Shown here: piece after piece, positions 6,440 through 15,474 of the stretch
Position numbering within the stretch: the first letter of the stretch is position 1
How the letters are laid out: each line of letters starts with the position of its first letter
Source of the DNA: Bacteroidota bacterium
GTDB taxonomy: Bacteria; Bacteroidota; Bacteroidia; Bacteroidales; F082
Length of the DNA: 40,313 nucleotides
NCBI GenBank assembly: GCA_003232915.1
Contig: QIKE01000016.1
Location: 1-40,313 of the forward strand
Direction of reading: 5' to 3'
Program-made: the position numbers and the translations under genes
The notes under the pieces: generated by a model
What the model was told of the DNA's origin: nothing
The model's database searches: none
Seen by the model: the letters and a program-made list of their open reading frames with translations, nothing else

Positions 6440-8686
6440 ATGAAAATAAAACTTATCATTTTCTTTTCCGTGTTTTTTTTGTTAAAAGCAAACGCGCAAA
6501 ACAGCATCACCGGACGCATAACAGATGCGGGTACTCACGAAGAACTTCCTGGCGTCAACATCATTATCAACGATCTTTCGTTGGGAACCGTGAGCAACAA
6601 CAACGGCCAATACAAAATCAACAAAATCCCCGACGGGCAGTTCTTTGTTACCTTTTCTTTTGTAGGCTACGAAGACAAGACAAGAACAGTTGATTTCCAA
6701 GGACATAAAATCACTATCGACATCAAGTTGAATCCCCTGGTAATTCAGGGACAGGAAGTGGTGATTACAGGAAATTTTACAGGAACGCAACACGAAAATA
6801 CCGTTAGAATAAGTTCTCTGGAAATGAAAGACATCACCCACGTTACACAACCTTCGTTTATGGCATCACTGGAATCTGTTCCCGGTGTCAGCATGATTAC
6901 CAAAGGGCCAGGCGTTGGGACACCGGTCATCCGTGGACTTTCGCTGAGCAACGTGCTGGTACTAAACAAAGGTATCCCTATGGCCAATTTTCAGTTTTCA
7001 GAGGATCATCCCTATCTAATTGATGGACTGGGTATTGGCAGGGTGGAAATCATTAAAGGGCCAGCTTCGCTCATGTACGGATCGGGTGCCATAGGGGGTG
7101 TCATCAACCTCGTAGCTGAACCTGTAGCACGCGAAGGAAGCATCGAAGGGGTCGTTAGCATGAAGGCTTTCAGCAATACGATGGGAACACTTTCCAGCAT
7201 AGAGTTAAAAGGAAACCAGAAAGGTTTTGTCTATGGCGCCGGTACCGAGATAAACAGTAACAAGGATTTTATTCCGGGTGGGGGCGCCACGGCTTTCAAT
7301 ACCCGATTTAACACACACAGTGTAAAGCTAAACGCCGGTATCATAAAAAAAATCGGCAGTTTCCGTCTCTTTTACGACTTCAACCGCTCCAAACTCGGCA
7401 TGGCCGTCCCTCCAGCACTGGAACTTGTTACAGTAAGAGGCCGCAAAAACGAAGTTTGGTATCAGGATCTGGCTGATCAACTACTTATCTCAAAAAATAA
7501 AATTTTTCTGGGCAATCTCAAACTTCAGGCCGACTTCTCCTACCAAAACAACAACCGCAGACTGCAAGGTTCCCAACTTACATCGGTCAGAGAGCTGGTA
7601 AATATGAGGTTAAAGACGTTTACCTATCTTCTTAAAAGTGTTTATCATTTCAGTGAAAGCACAAAAGCTTTTCTCGGTTTGCAGGGTATGTCGCAAACCA
7701 ACCGCAACGGCGAAGCACCCCAGCATATTATTCCCGATGCCAATTTAAATGATGTTTCCGTTTTTAGCATGGTACGACACAGTTTTGGCAGCTTAGCCAT
7801 TCTTGAGGCGGGTATCCGGTATGATTACAGAATGATTATTGTTCCGAAACATTTTGCCGGAATCAACAATGGAACTCTTATGCCAAGGCTGGTTAGAAAA
7901 TTTGTCAATGTAAGTGCTTCGATAGGTTCAACTATTCATTTTAATGAAAATATGCTGTTACGCTTTAATCTCGCCTCCGCTTTTCGCAGTCCTAACATTG
8001 CCGAGTTGACACAAAACGGAATGCATGGAAACCGCTACGATATTGGGAACACTAATTTGAAAAATCAGCAGAATGTTGAAGCTGACCTAGGATTTCACAT
8101 TCACACCACCTATACCACTTTCGAGATTTCCACCTTTTATAATTATATTGAAAACTATATCTTCCTCTCTCACACTGCCGACACCATTTCTAATGGAACT
8201 AAGATCTACCGTTACAAACAAACTCCTTCGCACCTGCTGGGCGGAGAGATTAGCATACACGTCCATCCGGCCTCTATCGACTGGCTACATTTGAAAGCAA
8301 ACTACGCATACATTTATGCCAAGAAAAATTCGGGTGGCTATCTTCCACTGATTCCTGCCAACAAGCTCCATTTTGAAATTATGCTCCGAAAGAACATATG
8401 GAAAATGTTTCGCACATCTTTCATTAAAGTAGCCTGCGACTACGTCCTTGCTCAGAATCACGCTGCTGAGTTTGAGACCACTACGCCTGGTTATTTCCTG
8501 TTCAACGCCGGCATCGGAACAGATTTAAAGGTGAAAAACCGGATTTTCAGTTTCAGCCTCATGGCTACCAATCTGATAGACAAGCAGTATATGGATCATC
8601 TCTCCACTTTAAAAGATGTGAATATCTACAACATGGGACGAAATATTTCATTAAACATTCGCATACCTTTTGGGATTAAAAAATAA
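6440..8686 (+). CDS. TonB-dependent outer-membrane receptor
   Basis: A 748-residue outer-membrane active transporter. The preferred ATG at 6440 gives a clean signal peptide (MKIKLIIFFSVFFLLKANAQ). Residues about 21-105 are a carboxypeptidase-regulatory-like domain (ITGRITDAGTHEELPGVNI). The plug follows, with VIRGLSLSNVLVLNKGIPM, an SEDHPYLID segment and VEIIKGPASLMYGSGAIGG. The rest is a beta-barrel ending in RNISLNIRIPFGIKK. No SusD partner follows, so a glycan-type SusCD system is unlikely. The RGLS...DH plug segment recalls ZnuD-like metal receptors, and the neighbouring His-rich protein agrees, but the substrate (metal, chelate or haem) is not proven. Confidence 0.92.
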   Translation: MKIKLIIFFSVFFLLKANAQNSITGRITDAGTHEELPGVNIIINDLSLGTVSNNNGQYKINKIPDGQFFVTFSFVGYEDKTRTVDFQGHKITIDIKLNPLVIQGQEVVITGNFTGTQHENTVRISSLEMKDITHVTQPSFMASLESVPGVSMITKGPGVGTPVIRGLSLSNVLVLNKGIPMANFQFSEDHPYLIDGLGIGRVEIIKGPASLMYGSGAIGGVINLVAEPVAREGSIEGVVSMKAFSNTMGTLSSIELKGNQKGFVYGAGTEINSNKDFIPGGGATAFNTRFNTHSVKLNAGIIKKIGSFRLFYDFNRSKLGMAVPPALELVTVRGRKNEVWYQDLADQLLISKNKIFLGNLKLQADFSYQNNNRRLQGSQLTSVRELVNMRLKTFTYLLKSVYHFSESTKAFLGLQGMSQTNRNGEAPQHIIPDANLNDVSVFSMVRHSFGSLAILEAGIRYDYRMIIVPKHFAGINNGTLMPRLVRKFVNVSASIGSTIHFNENMLLRFNLASAFRSPNIAELTQNGMHGNRYDIGNTNLKNQQNVEADLGFHIHTTYTTFEISTFYNYIENYIFLSHTADTISNGTKIYRYKQTPSHLLGGEISIHVHPASIDWLHLKANYAYIYAKKNSGGYLPLIPANKLHFEIMLRKNIWKMFRTSFIKVACDYVLAQNHAAEFETTTPGYFLFNAGIGTDLKVKNRIFSFSLMATNLIDKQYMDHLSTLKDVNIYNMGRNISLNIRIPFGIKK

Positions 8687-9179
8687 GTCTACAAAAGTAT
8701 TTTCGTGGACAAATGAGGGCATTGGCGATTCGATGATCAGGCAATAGACAAATAATTTTTAATTTGTTGTTATTTTCATCTCCCGGTCATTTTGTTAGCC
8801 CGTTCACCATTATTTCATTCAAGTATTCCAAAGCCAACCTTCTATGAAGTAGGATTATTTACTTTTGATGAACACTACAGAGAAATGTAAGTGGTGGTAA
8901 TACAAATATACGGTTCTTAGTGAAAGTTGTTAGCAACTCCTGTGGATTGGCCAAATGTGTAAAATACAAAGTTATTAAGCTAATGAAATTTACACTATTT
9001 ACATATAAAAAGCGGAAGGTATGGACTTGGTTTAATGTCTATGCCAATCCCGGTAAAAACATTAACAGTTCAATTAACAATCTTTAAGAAATTTAACCGA
9101 CACAAATAGACACTATTATAACTGTTCTTCCCCCCATTTATCAAAAAACAGTTAATCTGTAGATCATACCTTTTAGTTG
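8687..9179. other. Intergenic region without a visible gene
   Basis: About 490 bases between the TonB receptor and the tRNA gene. No frame with protein-like composition, no strong hairpin followed by a T-run and no repeat was found. A terminator for the receptor gene was not identified. Confidence 0.4.
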
Positions 9180-9253
9180 TCGGAGTGGCAGGACTCGAAC
9201 CTGCGACCACTTGCACCCCATGCAAGCATGCTAGCCAACTGCACCACACCCCG
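9180..9253 (-). tRNA. tRNA-Pro (anticodon GGG)
   Basis: On the minus strand the sequence folds as a 74-base tRNA. Acceptor arms CGGGGTG and CACTCCG pair with one G-U, and the discriminator is A. The anticodon stem is CTTGC/GCAAG around the seven-base loop ATGGGGT, which reads anticodon GGG (Pro) with G37. The T arm is GCAGG-TTCGAGT-CCTGC. C1-G72 is typical of bacterial tRNA-Pro. The 3' CCA is not encoded (the next bases are CAA), so it must be added after transcription. Confidence 0.95.
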
Positions 9254-9331
9254 ATAATTTTTAAGAACATTACGTATAAAAGCGTTGCAAAATTAATAAT
9301 TTTTGAGCGAGATCAATTTTTTTGAAAAATT

Positions 9332-9754
9332 TTACCTCTTATTTTTTTTTGCAGAAGCCTCCATAATTCGTATGGCATTTATTTTCTGACAAGGTTTGAA
9401 AATTTTTTCTCCTGCCACACTAAACTTTTGGAACTTCTTTTTATAAGTAGGATTTTGAAAATATCTGGCAGACATTCGATTGAAAAACATTTTTTGCTTT
9501 CGAGATGCTTTTACCCACTGTTGCCTGAAAAAACCATTTGTCGAATCGTTTTTCTTTTCGTTAGCAAACAATTCGGTTTCGCATTTTAAGTATGTCAAAA
9601 CATAGGCATCGGCCTGAATTTTTTCATTAGAATACACTGTAATGGGAACCTTTTGCCCGTTAATCATCACTGCTTTTTGAGGTGCGGTGCACGAACTCAC
9701 CAACAATATCGTTGTCAGTAACAATCCTCCTACAATCGTTGTTATTTTTTTCAT
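9332..9754 (-). CDS. Small predicted lipoprotein
   Basis: A 140-residue protein of unknown function starting MKKITTIVGGLLLTTILLVSSC, a typical lipoprotein signal with the lipid-attachment cysteine at residue 22. The mature part is basic, with KxxF and RQQW segments (KKMFFNRM-like and PTYKKKFQKF). No domain is recognised. The open frame reaches back to 9808, but the added residues are not signal-like, and TACTTTCG (about 9779-9786, minus) is a one-mismatch -7 element that supports the start at 9754. It is divergent from trxB and stands alone. Confidence 0.7.
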   Translation of the reverse strand: MKKITTIVGGLLLTTILLVSSCTAPQKAVMINGQKVPITVYSNEKIQADAYVLTYLKCETELFANEKKNDSTNGFFRQQWVKASRKQKMFFNRMSARYFQNPTYKKKFQKFSVAGEKIFKPCQKINAIRIMEASAKKNKR

Positions 9755-9841
9755 CTTGGCTATTTTTTTTCGACGCAGCGAAAGTACAAAAAACCGACAG
9801 TTTGTCATTCAGTTTGGCATTAAATATTTTATTAAATCGTT

Positions 9842-9849
9842 TATTTTTG
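9842..9849 (+). promoter_or_regulatory. -7 promoter element TATTTTTG of trxB
   Basis: Matches TAnnTTTG exactly and lies 57 bases ahead of the trxB start codon, in the divergent region shared with the lipoprotein gene. Confidence 0.55.
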
Positions 9850-9905
9850 TATTTTTAACAAATGGCATTTTAATTGTCTAAGGAAATTGAATTTAAGAAA
9901 ATAAT

Positions 9906-10838
9906 ATGGAAAATACAAAATGTTTGATTATAGGTTCGGGTCCCTCTGGCTACACGGCTGCTATTTATGCATCACGTTCCGACTTAAAACCCATTATTTA
10001 TCAAGGCATGGAACCGGGAGGACAGCTTACCACTACCACCGAAGTAGATAATTTCCCCGGCTATCCCGAAGGTATTGACGGTGCGAAAATGATGGAAGAT
10101 TTCCAAAAACAAGCTGAAAGATTTGGTGCCGACGTTCGTTGGGGAATGGTAAACGACATAGACGTTAGCAAAAGACCTTTTAAAGTAACCGTTGACGATG
10201 GTACCGTTTTGACGGCCGAAACCATCATCATTGCCACCGGTGCAACAGCAAAGTATCTTGGTCTCGAATCGGAAGAAAAGTTCAAAGGTGGTGGGGTTTC
10301 GGCTTGTGCTACTTGCGACGGCTTTTTTTACAAAGGTAAAGATGTGGCAGTGGTTGGTGGTGGCGACACTGCCGCCGAAGAGGCTACATATTTGGCTAAT
10401 ATGTGCCGAAAAGTTTATTTAATTCACCGCCGCGACAAGCTCCGTGCATCTAAAGCCATGCAAAATAAGGTTTTGAAAACAGCCAACATTGAGATTTTAT
10501 GGAATCACGAAGTAAAAGAAATTACAGGAACCGTTCAAGGTTTTATCAAAGCCCTTGACGGCGTGATTTTGTATAACAACGACACCGGTAAAGAAAAAAG
10601 AATCGACATCGAAGGCTTTTTTGTAGCCATCGGGCACAAACCCAATACGGATATTTTCAAAGGAAAACTTGATATGGACGAAACGGGCTATTTAATTACC
10701 AAACCTGATTCGACAGCCACAAGCATTTCCGGTATTTTTGCAGCCGGCGATGTACAAGATAAACATTACCGTCAAGCAATTACTGCTGCCGGTACCGGTG
10801 CTATGGCTGCTATCGAAGCCGAAAGATTTTTAGGTTAA
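9906..10838 (+). CDS. trxB: Thioredoxin reductase
   Basis: A 310-residue flavoenzyme that passes electrons from NADPH to thioredoxin in the cytoplasm. It shows the FAD-binding GSGPSGYTAAIYASR near the N-terminus, the redox-active CATCDGFF near residue 136, the NADPH-binding GGGDTAAEEATYLA and the C-terminal FAD site GIFAAGDVQDKHYRQA. Length and domain order are normal for the low-molecular-weight type. It is monocistronic by appearance: the next gene carries its own promoter. A thioredoxin-like protein is encoded further along at 19015. Confidence 0.97.
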   Translation: MENTKCLIIGSGPSGYTAAIYASRSDLKPIIYQGMEPGGQLTTTTEVDNFPGYPEGIDGAKMMEDFQKQAERFGADVRWGMVNDIDVSKRPFKVTVDDGTVLTAETIIIATGATAKYLGLESEEKFKGGGVSACATCDGFFYKGKDVAVVGGGDTAAEEATYLANMCRKVYLIHRRDKLRASKAMQNKVLKTANIEILWNHEVKEITGTVQGFIKALDGVILYNNDTGKEKRIDIEGFFVAIGHKPNTDIFKGKLDMDETGYLITKPDSTATSISGIFAAGDVQDKHYRQAITAAGTGAMAAIEAERFLG

Positions 10839-10907
10839 GAGTTGAAGGGGACTGTCTAATAAAACAGCGGATAGGTAAAGCCTTGTGTTTCTGCCTTTTC
10901 TTTTTTC

Positions 10908-10915
10908 TATTTTTG
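10908..10915 (+). promoter_or_regulatory. -7 promoter element TATTTTTG of the CDF gene
   Basis: Exact TAnnTTTG match 12 bases before the ATG at 10927. It lies inside the longer open frame that begins at 10885 and therefore argues for the downstream start and a very short leader. Confidence 0.6.
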
Positions 10916-10926
10916 CAAATAAAAAA

Positions 10927-11853
10927 ATGGCGTTTGGCAAAAGAGAACAACGTATTATTACCGTTTCGAAAGTAGCGGTTCTCGGTAATGTCCTGTTGTC
11001 GGTTTTGAAAATTGTATTTGGAATTATTGCCGGTAGTCTCGCCGTTGTTGCTGACGGAATCGACTCGGCTTCCGATGTGCTAACTTCACTCATTACACTA
11101 TTTGCCGCACACATTATCAGCAGACCGCCCAATTTAAAATATCCCTACGGCTATAGCAGAGCCGATACTCTATCTGCAAAAATCCTGGCTTTTATCATCT
11201 TTTTTGCCGGTGCACAACTTGCTATTTTCTCAATGAGCAAATTATTGCATCCCGAACCGAGAGAAATTCCAAAAACCATTTCTCTTGTTGTTGTTGTTAT
11301 TTCTATCGTTACCAAGCAACTGTTGGCTTTATATTTGAAAAAAACAGGAAAAGAAGAAAAAAGTAATATGCTGATAGCTAATGCAAAAAATATGCAAAGC
11401 GATGTGGTTATTTCAGCATCGGTTTTAGTAGGACTAATTTTCACATTTATATTGAAAATACCTATTCTTGATGTTGTTACAGCACTTTTTGTAAGCCTTT
11501 GGATAATGGTTGTGGCTATAAAAATATTTTTTGAAACCACTCGCGAATTAATGGATGGAGTTGACGACCCTGAAATTTATGATAAAATTATAAATGCTTG
11601 CCGCAAGGTTGACGACGTATCAAATCCACATCGTATTCGTGTACGCAAAATGGCTCATCTTTATCTTATTGCTCTTGATATTGAAGTGCCAGGAAACATC
11701 ACTCTTGACGAAGCACATACAAAAAGTAGAGTGGTTGAACACAAAATAAAAAAGCAAATCCCTAATGTCTACGATATTATCATACACGTAGAACCTATCG
11801 AAAACGATGAACCCGATGAAGTTTTCGGCATCTCTGAAAAGGAATTGCTTTGA
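10927..11853 (+). CDS. Cation diffusion facilitator metal transporter
   Basis: A 308-residue inner-membrane CDF protein that exports divalent metal ions by proton exchange. Six hydrophobic segments are followed by a cytoplasmic domain (about residues 205-300, including IRVRKMAHLYLIALDIEVPG and IHVEPIE). The metal site is unusual. Transmembrane helix 2 has D46-x3-D50 (VADGIDSASD), but helix 5 reads N155-x3-D159 (NAKNMQSD), where zinc and iron CDFs have His-x3-Asp. Loss of that His points away from zinc and toward manganese or another hard metal. The ATG at 10927 is chosen because a promoter element lies just upstream. Confidence 0.92.
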   Translation: MAFGKREQRIITVSKVAVLGNVLLSVLKIVFGIIAGSLAVVADGIDSASDVLTSLITLFAAHIISRPPNLKYPYGYSRADTLSAKILAFIIFFAGAQLAIFSMSKLLHPEPREIPKTISLVVVVISIVTKQLLALYLKKTGKEEKSNMLIANAKNMQSDVVISASVLVGLIFTFILKIPILDVVTALFVSLWIMVVAIKIFFETTRELMDGVDDPEIYDKIINACRKVDDVSNPHRIRVRKMAHLYLIALDIEVPGNITLDEAHTKSRVVEHKIKKQIPNVYDIIIHVEPIENDEPDEVFGISEKELL

Positions 11854-11859
11854 AATTGT

Positions 11860-11867
11860 TAACTTTG
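11860..11867 (+). promoter_or_regulatory. -7 promoter element TAACTTTG of the CotH-like gene
   Basis: Exact TAnnTTTG match directly after the CDF stop codon and 19 bases before the GTG start at 11887, so the CotH-like gene can be transcribed on its own. Confidence 0.55.
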
Positions 11868-11886
11868 CCGGCTAAAAAATAAAAAA

Positions 11887-14880
11887 GTGTATAAACAATT
11901 TTCACAGATCACGGCTTTAATAGTTTTGTTGGCGCTTTTACAGGTTACATCAAGCTGTCAACGCAAAGAGAATCTTTCGGTAGGCAAGAAGATTAGTTGT
12001 AGTGCAGAACATTTAAACAAAAGCGGGAAACAACTGATAACTTCCAATTCGCATTATTTACTTGATGGAGGTAAACAACGAACAATGCGTGAAGCTCATA
12101 CTGGAAAATATTCGGTAGCTACCTTTCCACGGCATTCTTTTGCATTTGGTTTTTCTACGCACGCCGGCCCCGATTACTATTATAAAATCAGCGTTTGGCG
12201 AAAGAGCAAATCGGAAAACGGCATACTAGTCGCTACAACTCAAGATAGTAAGCGTTTTTACCAAGCGGAAAATAAACCTGCTGATAAAGGTGCTAACGGC
12301 TGGGAAAAAATTGAAATGGAAGTTTTTACTCCCCCTTTTTTCGATGACACCAAAGATCGCCTTATGGTTTATGTGTGGAACAAAAGTAAAGACACTGTTT
12401 ATTTCGACGATTTTTCTATAGAGCGATTTGCGAAAAAAATTTATCCTTCCTACAAAGAAGCTCCTCTTTCTATTGTATTTGATACTTCGGAATACCTCAA
12501 GTTGAAAAAAAAACGCAAAATAGCCTTTGAAAACGGAATTTTACAGAGCACCGAAAACGACTGGGTGAAAGGTATTGTTTTTGGCGATGGCAAAATGATG
12601 AAAGCCAAGTTGCGGCTCAAAGGCGATTGGCTCGACCACCTTTATGGCGATAAATGGTCGTTGCGTATCAAGCTAAAGAAAAAACACGCTTGGCGACGCC
12701 TGCGGGTGTTCTCCATTCAAACCCCTGCTGCCCGCGACTACTTGATGGAATGGGCTTCACACCGGTTTTACGAAAGCCGTGATATACTCACAACCCGCTA
12801 TGGTTTTGTTCCCGTTTTGTTTAATAACCAATCACGTGGTATCTATGCTTATGAAGAACATTTTGTGAAACAACTTGTCGAATCAAGAAAACGACGAGAA
12901 GGCCCTATCGTGAAATTTTCGGAAGATGCCTTTTGGCAAATGCAAAAAATAGATATTAAACTTCGGAAATGGATAAAAATACCTTTTTTCGAATCGTCGG
13001 TAATAGAACCTTTTAGCCAATCAAAAACCATCAAAAGTCCCACTTTGTATAAGGAATTTCTTGATGCACAAAAACTTATGTATCAATACAAAAATCATCT
13101 GTCAAAACCTGCCGACATTTTTGATATCAACAAATTGGCAAAATATTATGCTATGCTCGACCTCACGCTTGCACGCCATGGAATGTCATGGCACAACCAA
13201 AGGTTTTATTACAATCCGATTTTGTGTAAACTCGAACCCATTGCCTTCGACGGCTATACCGACCATAACGCCGTAAATACCGGTATTAATAGTAATTTTA
13301 TGTACAAGGCCTACCACAATAAGAATATTGTTATTGAGGAGAAAATGAATTACGAATTGTTTACAGACCCCGAGTTTGTGAAAAAATACCTCTATTTTCT
13401 CGGACAGTTTAGTAAAAAATCCTTTATTGATTCGGTAAGTCTTGCCATTGCACCCGAAGCCCACCTATACGATTCGCTAATTAAAAGAGAATTTCCGGAT
13501 ATGCTTTACGATTTTGACTTTTTCAAGAAAAGTGCTAACAAAATAAGAGCTTATCTACCTGTGTTAAAGCAATTTGCCAAAAATAAACTAAACGATACAG
13601 CTTTCCGGTTCAAAGTTAAGCCATATATCTACAACGATACTCTTGTACTTGAAAACACACCCGAATATTTGGTTAATGCTTACCTTGAAAGCCGTTCGGG
13701 TACGGACAGCCGTATTTTTGTTGAAAATTATTTTCAGCAGAAAATCACTGTGCTCGGTACAGGTCGCAAAAAGAAAAACATTAACTACCACTTTAATTTG
13801 GGCAAAACTTTGAAACATTTCCTTTCAGGTAAACCCGACACGCTGACAGTTACTTCCGATACCAATGCGCAATACCTGTTTTTTTTAGTTGAATCGACTA
13901 CCTATGTAGTGAAAATTCATCCTTGGCCCAAACTTTCGGGCATAACTACACAGCAACAATTATTGCAAAATGCACGTCTCGACCTGCCCGTTATCAAAAA
14001 AGTCGAAGGTAAAAATATTTATTTCAAAACCGGCAAACATCGTGTCGATTATCCCATAGTTATCCCCAGAGGTTACACCGTTTATTTCAAAAAAGGGACC
14101 ATACTCAACTTTGTGAAAAAAGCTATGTTTATTTCGTACTCACCCGTGATAATCAGAGGTAGTAAGCACAAACCGGTGGTTTTTACTTCATCGGACTTTT
14201 CAGCCAACGGTTTCACTGTTTTACAACCAAAAGGAAAGTCAGTATTGCATTATGTCCGGTTCGAAAATTTTAATACTCTCAATTACAAAGACTGGATAAT
14301 TACAGGAGCCGTAACTTTTTACGAAAGTACACTCGACATCAATAATTTAACTATTTATCGCAACCAATGCGAAGATGCTCTGAACTTAATTCGTTGCAAT
14401 TTTTTGATGGACAGTAGTCGATTCGACAACACCCATAGCGATGCTTTCGACTCCGATTTTAGCAACGGCCTCGTCGAAAACAGCACCTTTACTTATATCG
14501 GTAACGACGCCCTCGACTTTTCGGGAAGCCATATAGACATTAAAAACTGCTATATTTCGCAGGTGGCAGATAAAGGCGTTAGCGGTGGCGAAAATTCTCA
14601 CATAACAATCGAAAACACTACCATCGAAAAAGCCAATATCGGTATCGCCTCTAAAGATTTGTCTTCGGTGAAAGCTCAAAATAGCCTTATTAAGGATTGT
14701 AATTATGGTGTAGTGTTGTTGCAAAAAAAGCCCGAATTTGGTCCCGCAACTATGCAAATAATTAATGTACGTTTCGTTAATCCTAAAACAAAACTGTTGA
14801 TCGAAAAAGGTTCGAGCGTAATGTTCAATGGTAAACTCCTCCAAGGCAGTAAAACAAATGTTGCCAAAATATTTTATTAA
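11887..14880 (+). CDS. CotH-kinase-like surface lipoprotein with beta-helix tail
   Basis: A 997-residue predicted lipoprotein using a GTG start; the signal ends at LLALLQVTSSC with lipid-attachment Cys24. Residues about 40-180 look like a carbohydrate-binding jelly-roll (GWEKIEMEVF, YFDDFSIERF). Residues about 195-545 are a CotH-like atypical kinase domain, with KLRLKGDWLDHLYGDKWSLR, the nucleotide-region motif SRGIYAYEEHFVKQL and the acidic LEPIAFDGYTDHNAV. Residues about 720-997 read as a right-handed parallel beta-helix (NSHITIENTTIEKANIG-like turns). CotH phosphorylates spore-coat proteins in Bacillus; the role in Bacteroidota is unknown. The DUF4956 and VTC genes 0.6 kb downstream are frequent partners of this family. 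Confidence 0.85.
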   Translation: MYKQFSQITALIVLLALLQVTSSCQRKENLSVGKKISCSAEHLNKSGKQLITSNSHYLLDGGKQRTMREAHTGKYSVATFPRHSFAFGFSTHAGPDYYYKISVWRKSKSENGILVATTQDSKRFYQAENKPADKGANGWEKIEMEVFTPPFFDDTKDRLMVYVWNKSKDTVYFDDFSIERFAKKIYPSYKEAPLSIVFDTSEYLKLKKKRKIAFENGILQSTENDWVKGIVFGDGKMMKAKLRLKGDWLDHLYGDKWSLRIKLKKKHAWRRLRVFSIQTPAARDYLMEWASHRFYESRDILTTRYGFVPVLFNNQSRGIYAYEEHFVKQLVESRKRREGPIVKFSEDAFWQMQKIDIKLRKWIKIPFFESSVIEPFSQSKTIKSPTLYKEFLDAQKLMYQYKNHLSKPADIFDINKLAKYYAMLDLTLARHGMSWHNQRFYYNPILCKLEPIAFDGYTDHNAVNTGINSNFMYKAYHNKNIVIEEKMNYELFTDPEFVKKYLYFLGQFSKKSFIDSVSLAIAPEAHLYDSLIKREFPDMLYDFDFFKKSANKIRAYLPVLKQFAKNKLNDTAFRFKVKPYIYNDTLVLENTPEYLVNAYLESRSGTDSRIFVENYFQQKITVLGTGRKKKNINYHFNLGKTLKHFLSGKPDTLTVTSDTNAQYLFFLVESTTYVVKIHPWPKLSGITTQQQLLQNARLDLPVIKKVEGKNIYFKTGKHRVDYPIVIPRGYTVYFKKGTILNFVKKAMFISYSPVIIRGSKHKPVVFTSSDFSANGFTVLQPKGKSVLHYVRFENFNTLNYKDWIITGAVTFYESTLDINNLTIYRNQCEDALNLIRCNFLMDSSRFDNTHSDAFDSDFSNGLVENSTFTYIGNDALDFSGSHIDIKNCYISQVADKGVSGGENSHITIENTTIEKANIGIASKDLSSVKAQNSLIKDCNYGVVLLQKKPEFGPATMQIINVRFVNPKTKLLIEKGSSVMFNGKLLQGSKTNVAKIFY

Positions 14881-14884
14881 TCTA

Positions 14885-15005
14885 TGAGTCCGATCTAAAA
14901 AGGTTACAATTTGGTTTCAGCCACTTTTACCCCTCAATCCCCTAAAGGGGAAGTGGCTGAAGATCAGTACATTTTACCCTAGTTAACCTTTTTAGACTGG
15001 GCTCA
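14885..15005. repeat. Palindromic MITE-like element
   Basis: A 121-base element bounded by 22-base inverted ends (14885-14906 and 14984-15005, 19 of 22 matching) that share CTAAAAAGGTTA. Nested inside is a second perfect inverted pair TCAGCCACTT/AAGTGGCTGA (14917-14926 with 14951-14960), capped by CCCCT/AGGGG (14930-14934 with 14946-14950). It has no coding capacity. The layout fits a miniature inverted-repeat transposable element or an IS-derived palindrome. It starts four bases after the CotH-like stop codon, so its transcript could also act as a terminator or RNA-stabilising hairpin. Confidence 0.75.
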
Positions 15006-15474
15006 TCTATTCGTACCGGATAGTTAAGCAAAAGAATATGGCTGTCCGATAATTTTTGAATTTATCGTATCGGCAAAGTGCAGGTAACTAGTACCCGTAA
15101 GAAAACTTGATTTTTTATAGTGTCTAATTATAAAGCATCAAATTCAGGGGTTTACGAAGGTTTGAGTACTGTGAGTTTGCTTTTAAAGTAAATGCTTAGT
15201 ATTTAATGCGAACATAACCAATAAATTGGCGTTTTATGGCAAGTCGAAAATAATAACTTACGTTAGATCAGAAGTTACGAATTCAAACCTATTATTTATG
15301 TGAGGACGTAACTATCTCAGGGAGTTTTTTAGCTTATGGCTGGCAACCTGTCAAAAAAATATCTCAGCTTTCTGGCATTTAACAAAGTATTATTTAGCCT
15401 TTATTTGCATAAATATTGAAAAACTCTTGAAAAAATATTTACCTTTGTGCGTTTTTTATCAAATATAGATTATT
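15006..15474 (+). promoter_or_regulatory. Leader/promoter region of the DUF4956 gene
   Basis: Non-coding region after the palindromic element. TACCTTTG at 15440-15447 is an exact -7 match 27 bases before the DUF4956 start. The rest is AT-rich, with no recognised riboswitch or gene. Confidence 0.5.

Noticed and set aside
6440-8686. SusC-type glycan receptor.
   Set aside because: No SusD gene follows, and the protein (about 750 residues) is shorter than typical SusC (about 1000).
10849-10871. GGGGACTGTCTAATAAAACAG after trxB, similar to an IS terminal repeat.
   Set aside because: Only one copy with no inverted partner nearby; its resemblance to the ends of the palindrome at 14885-15005 is weak.
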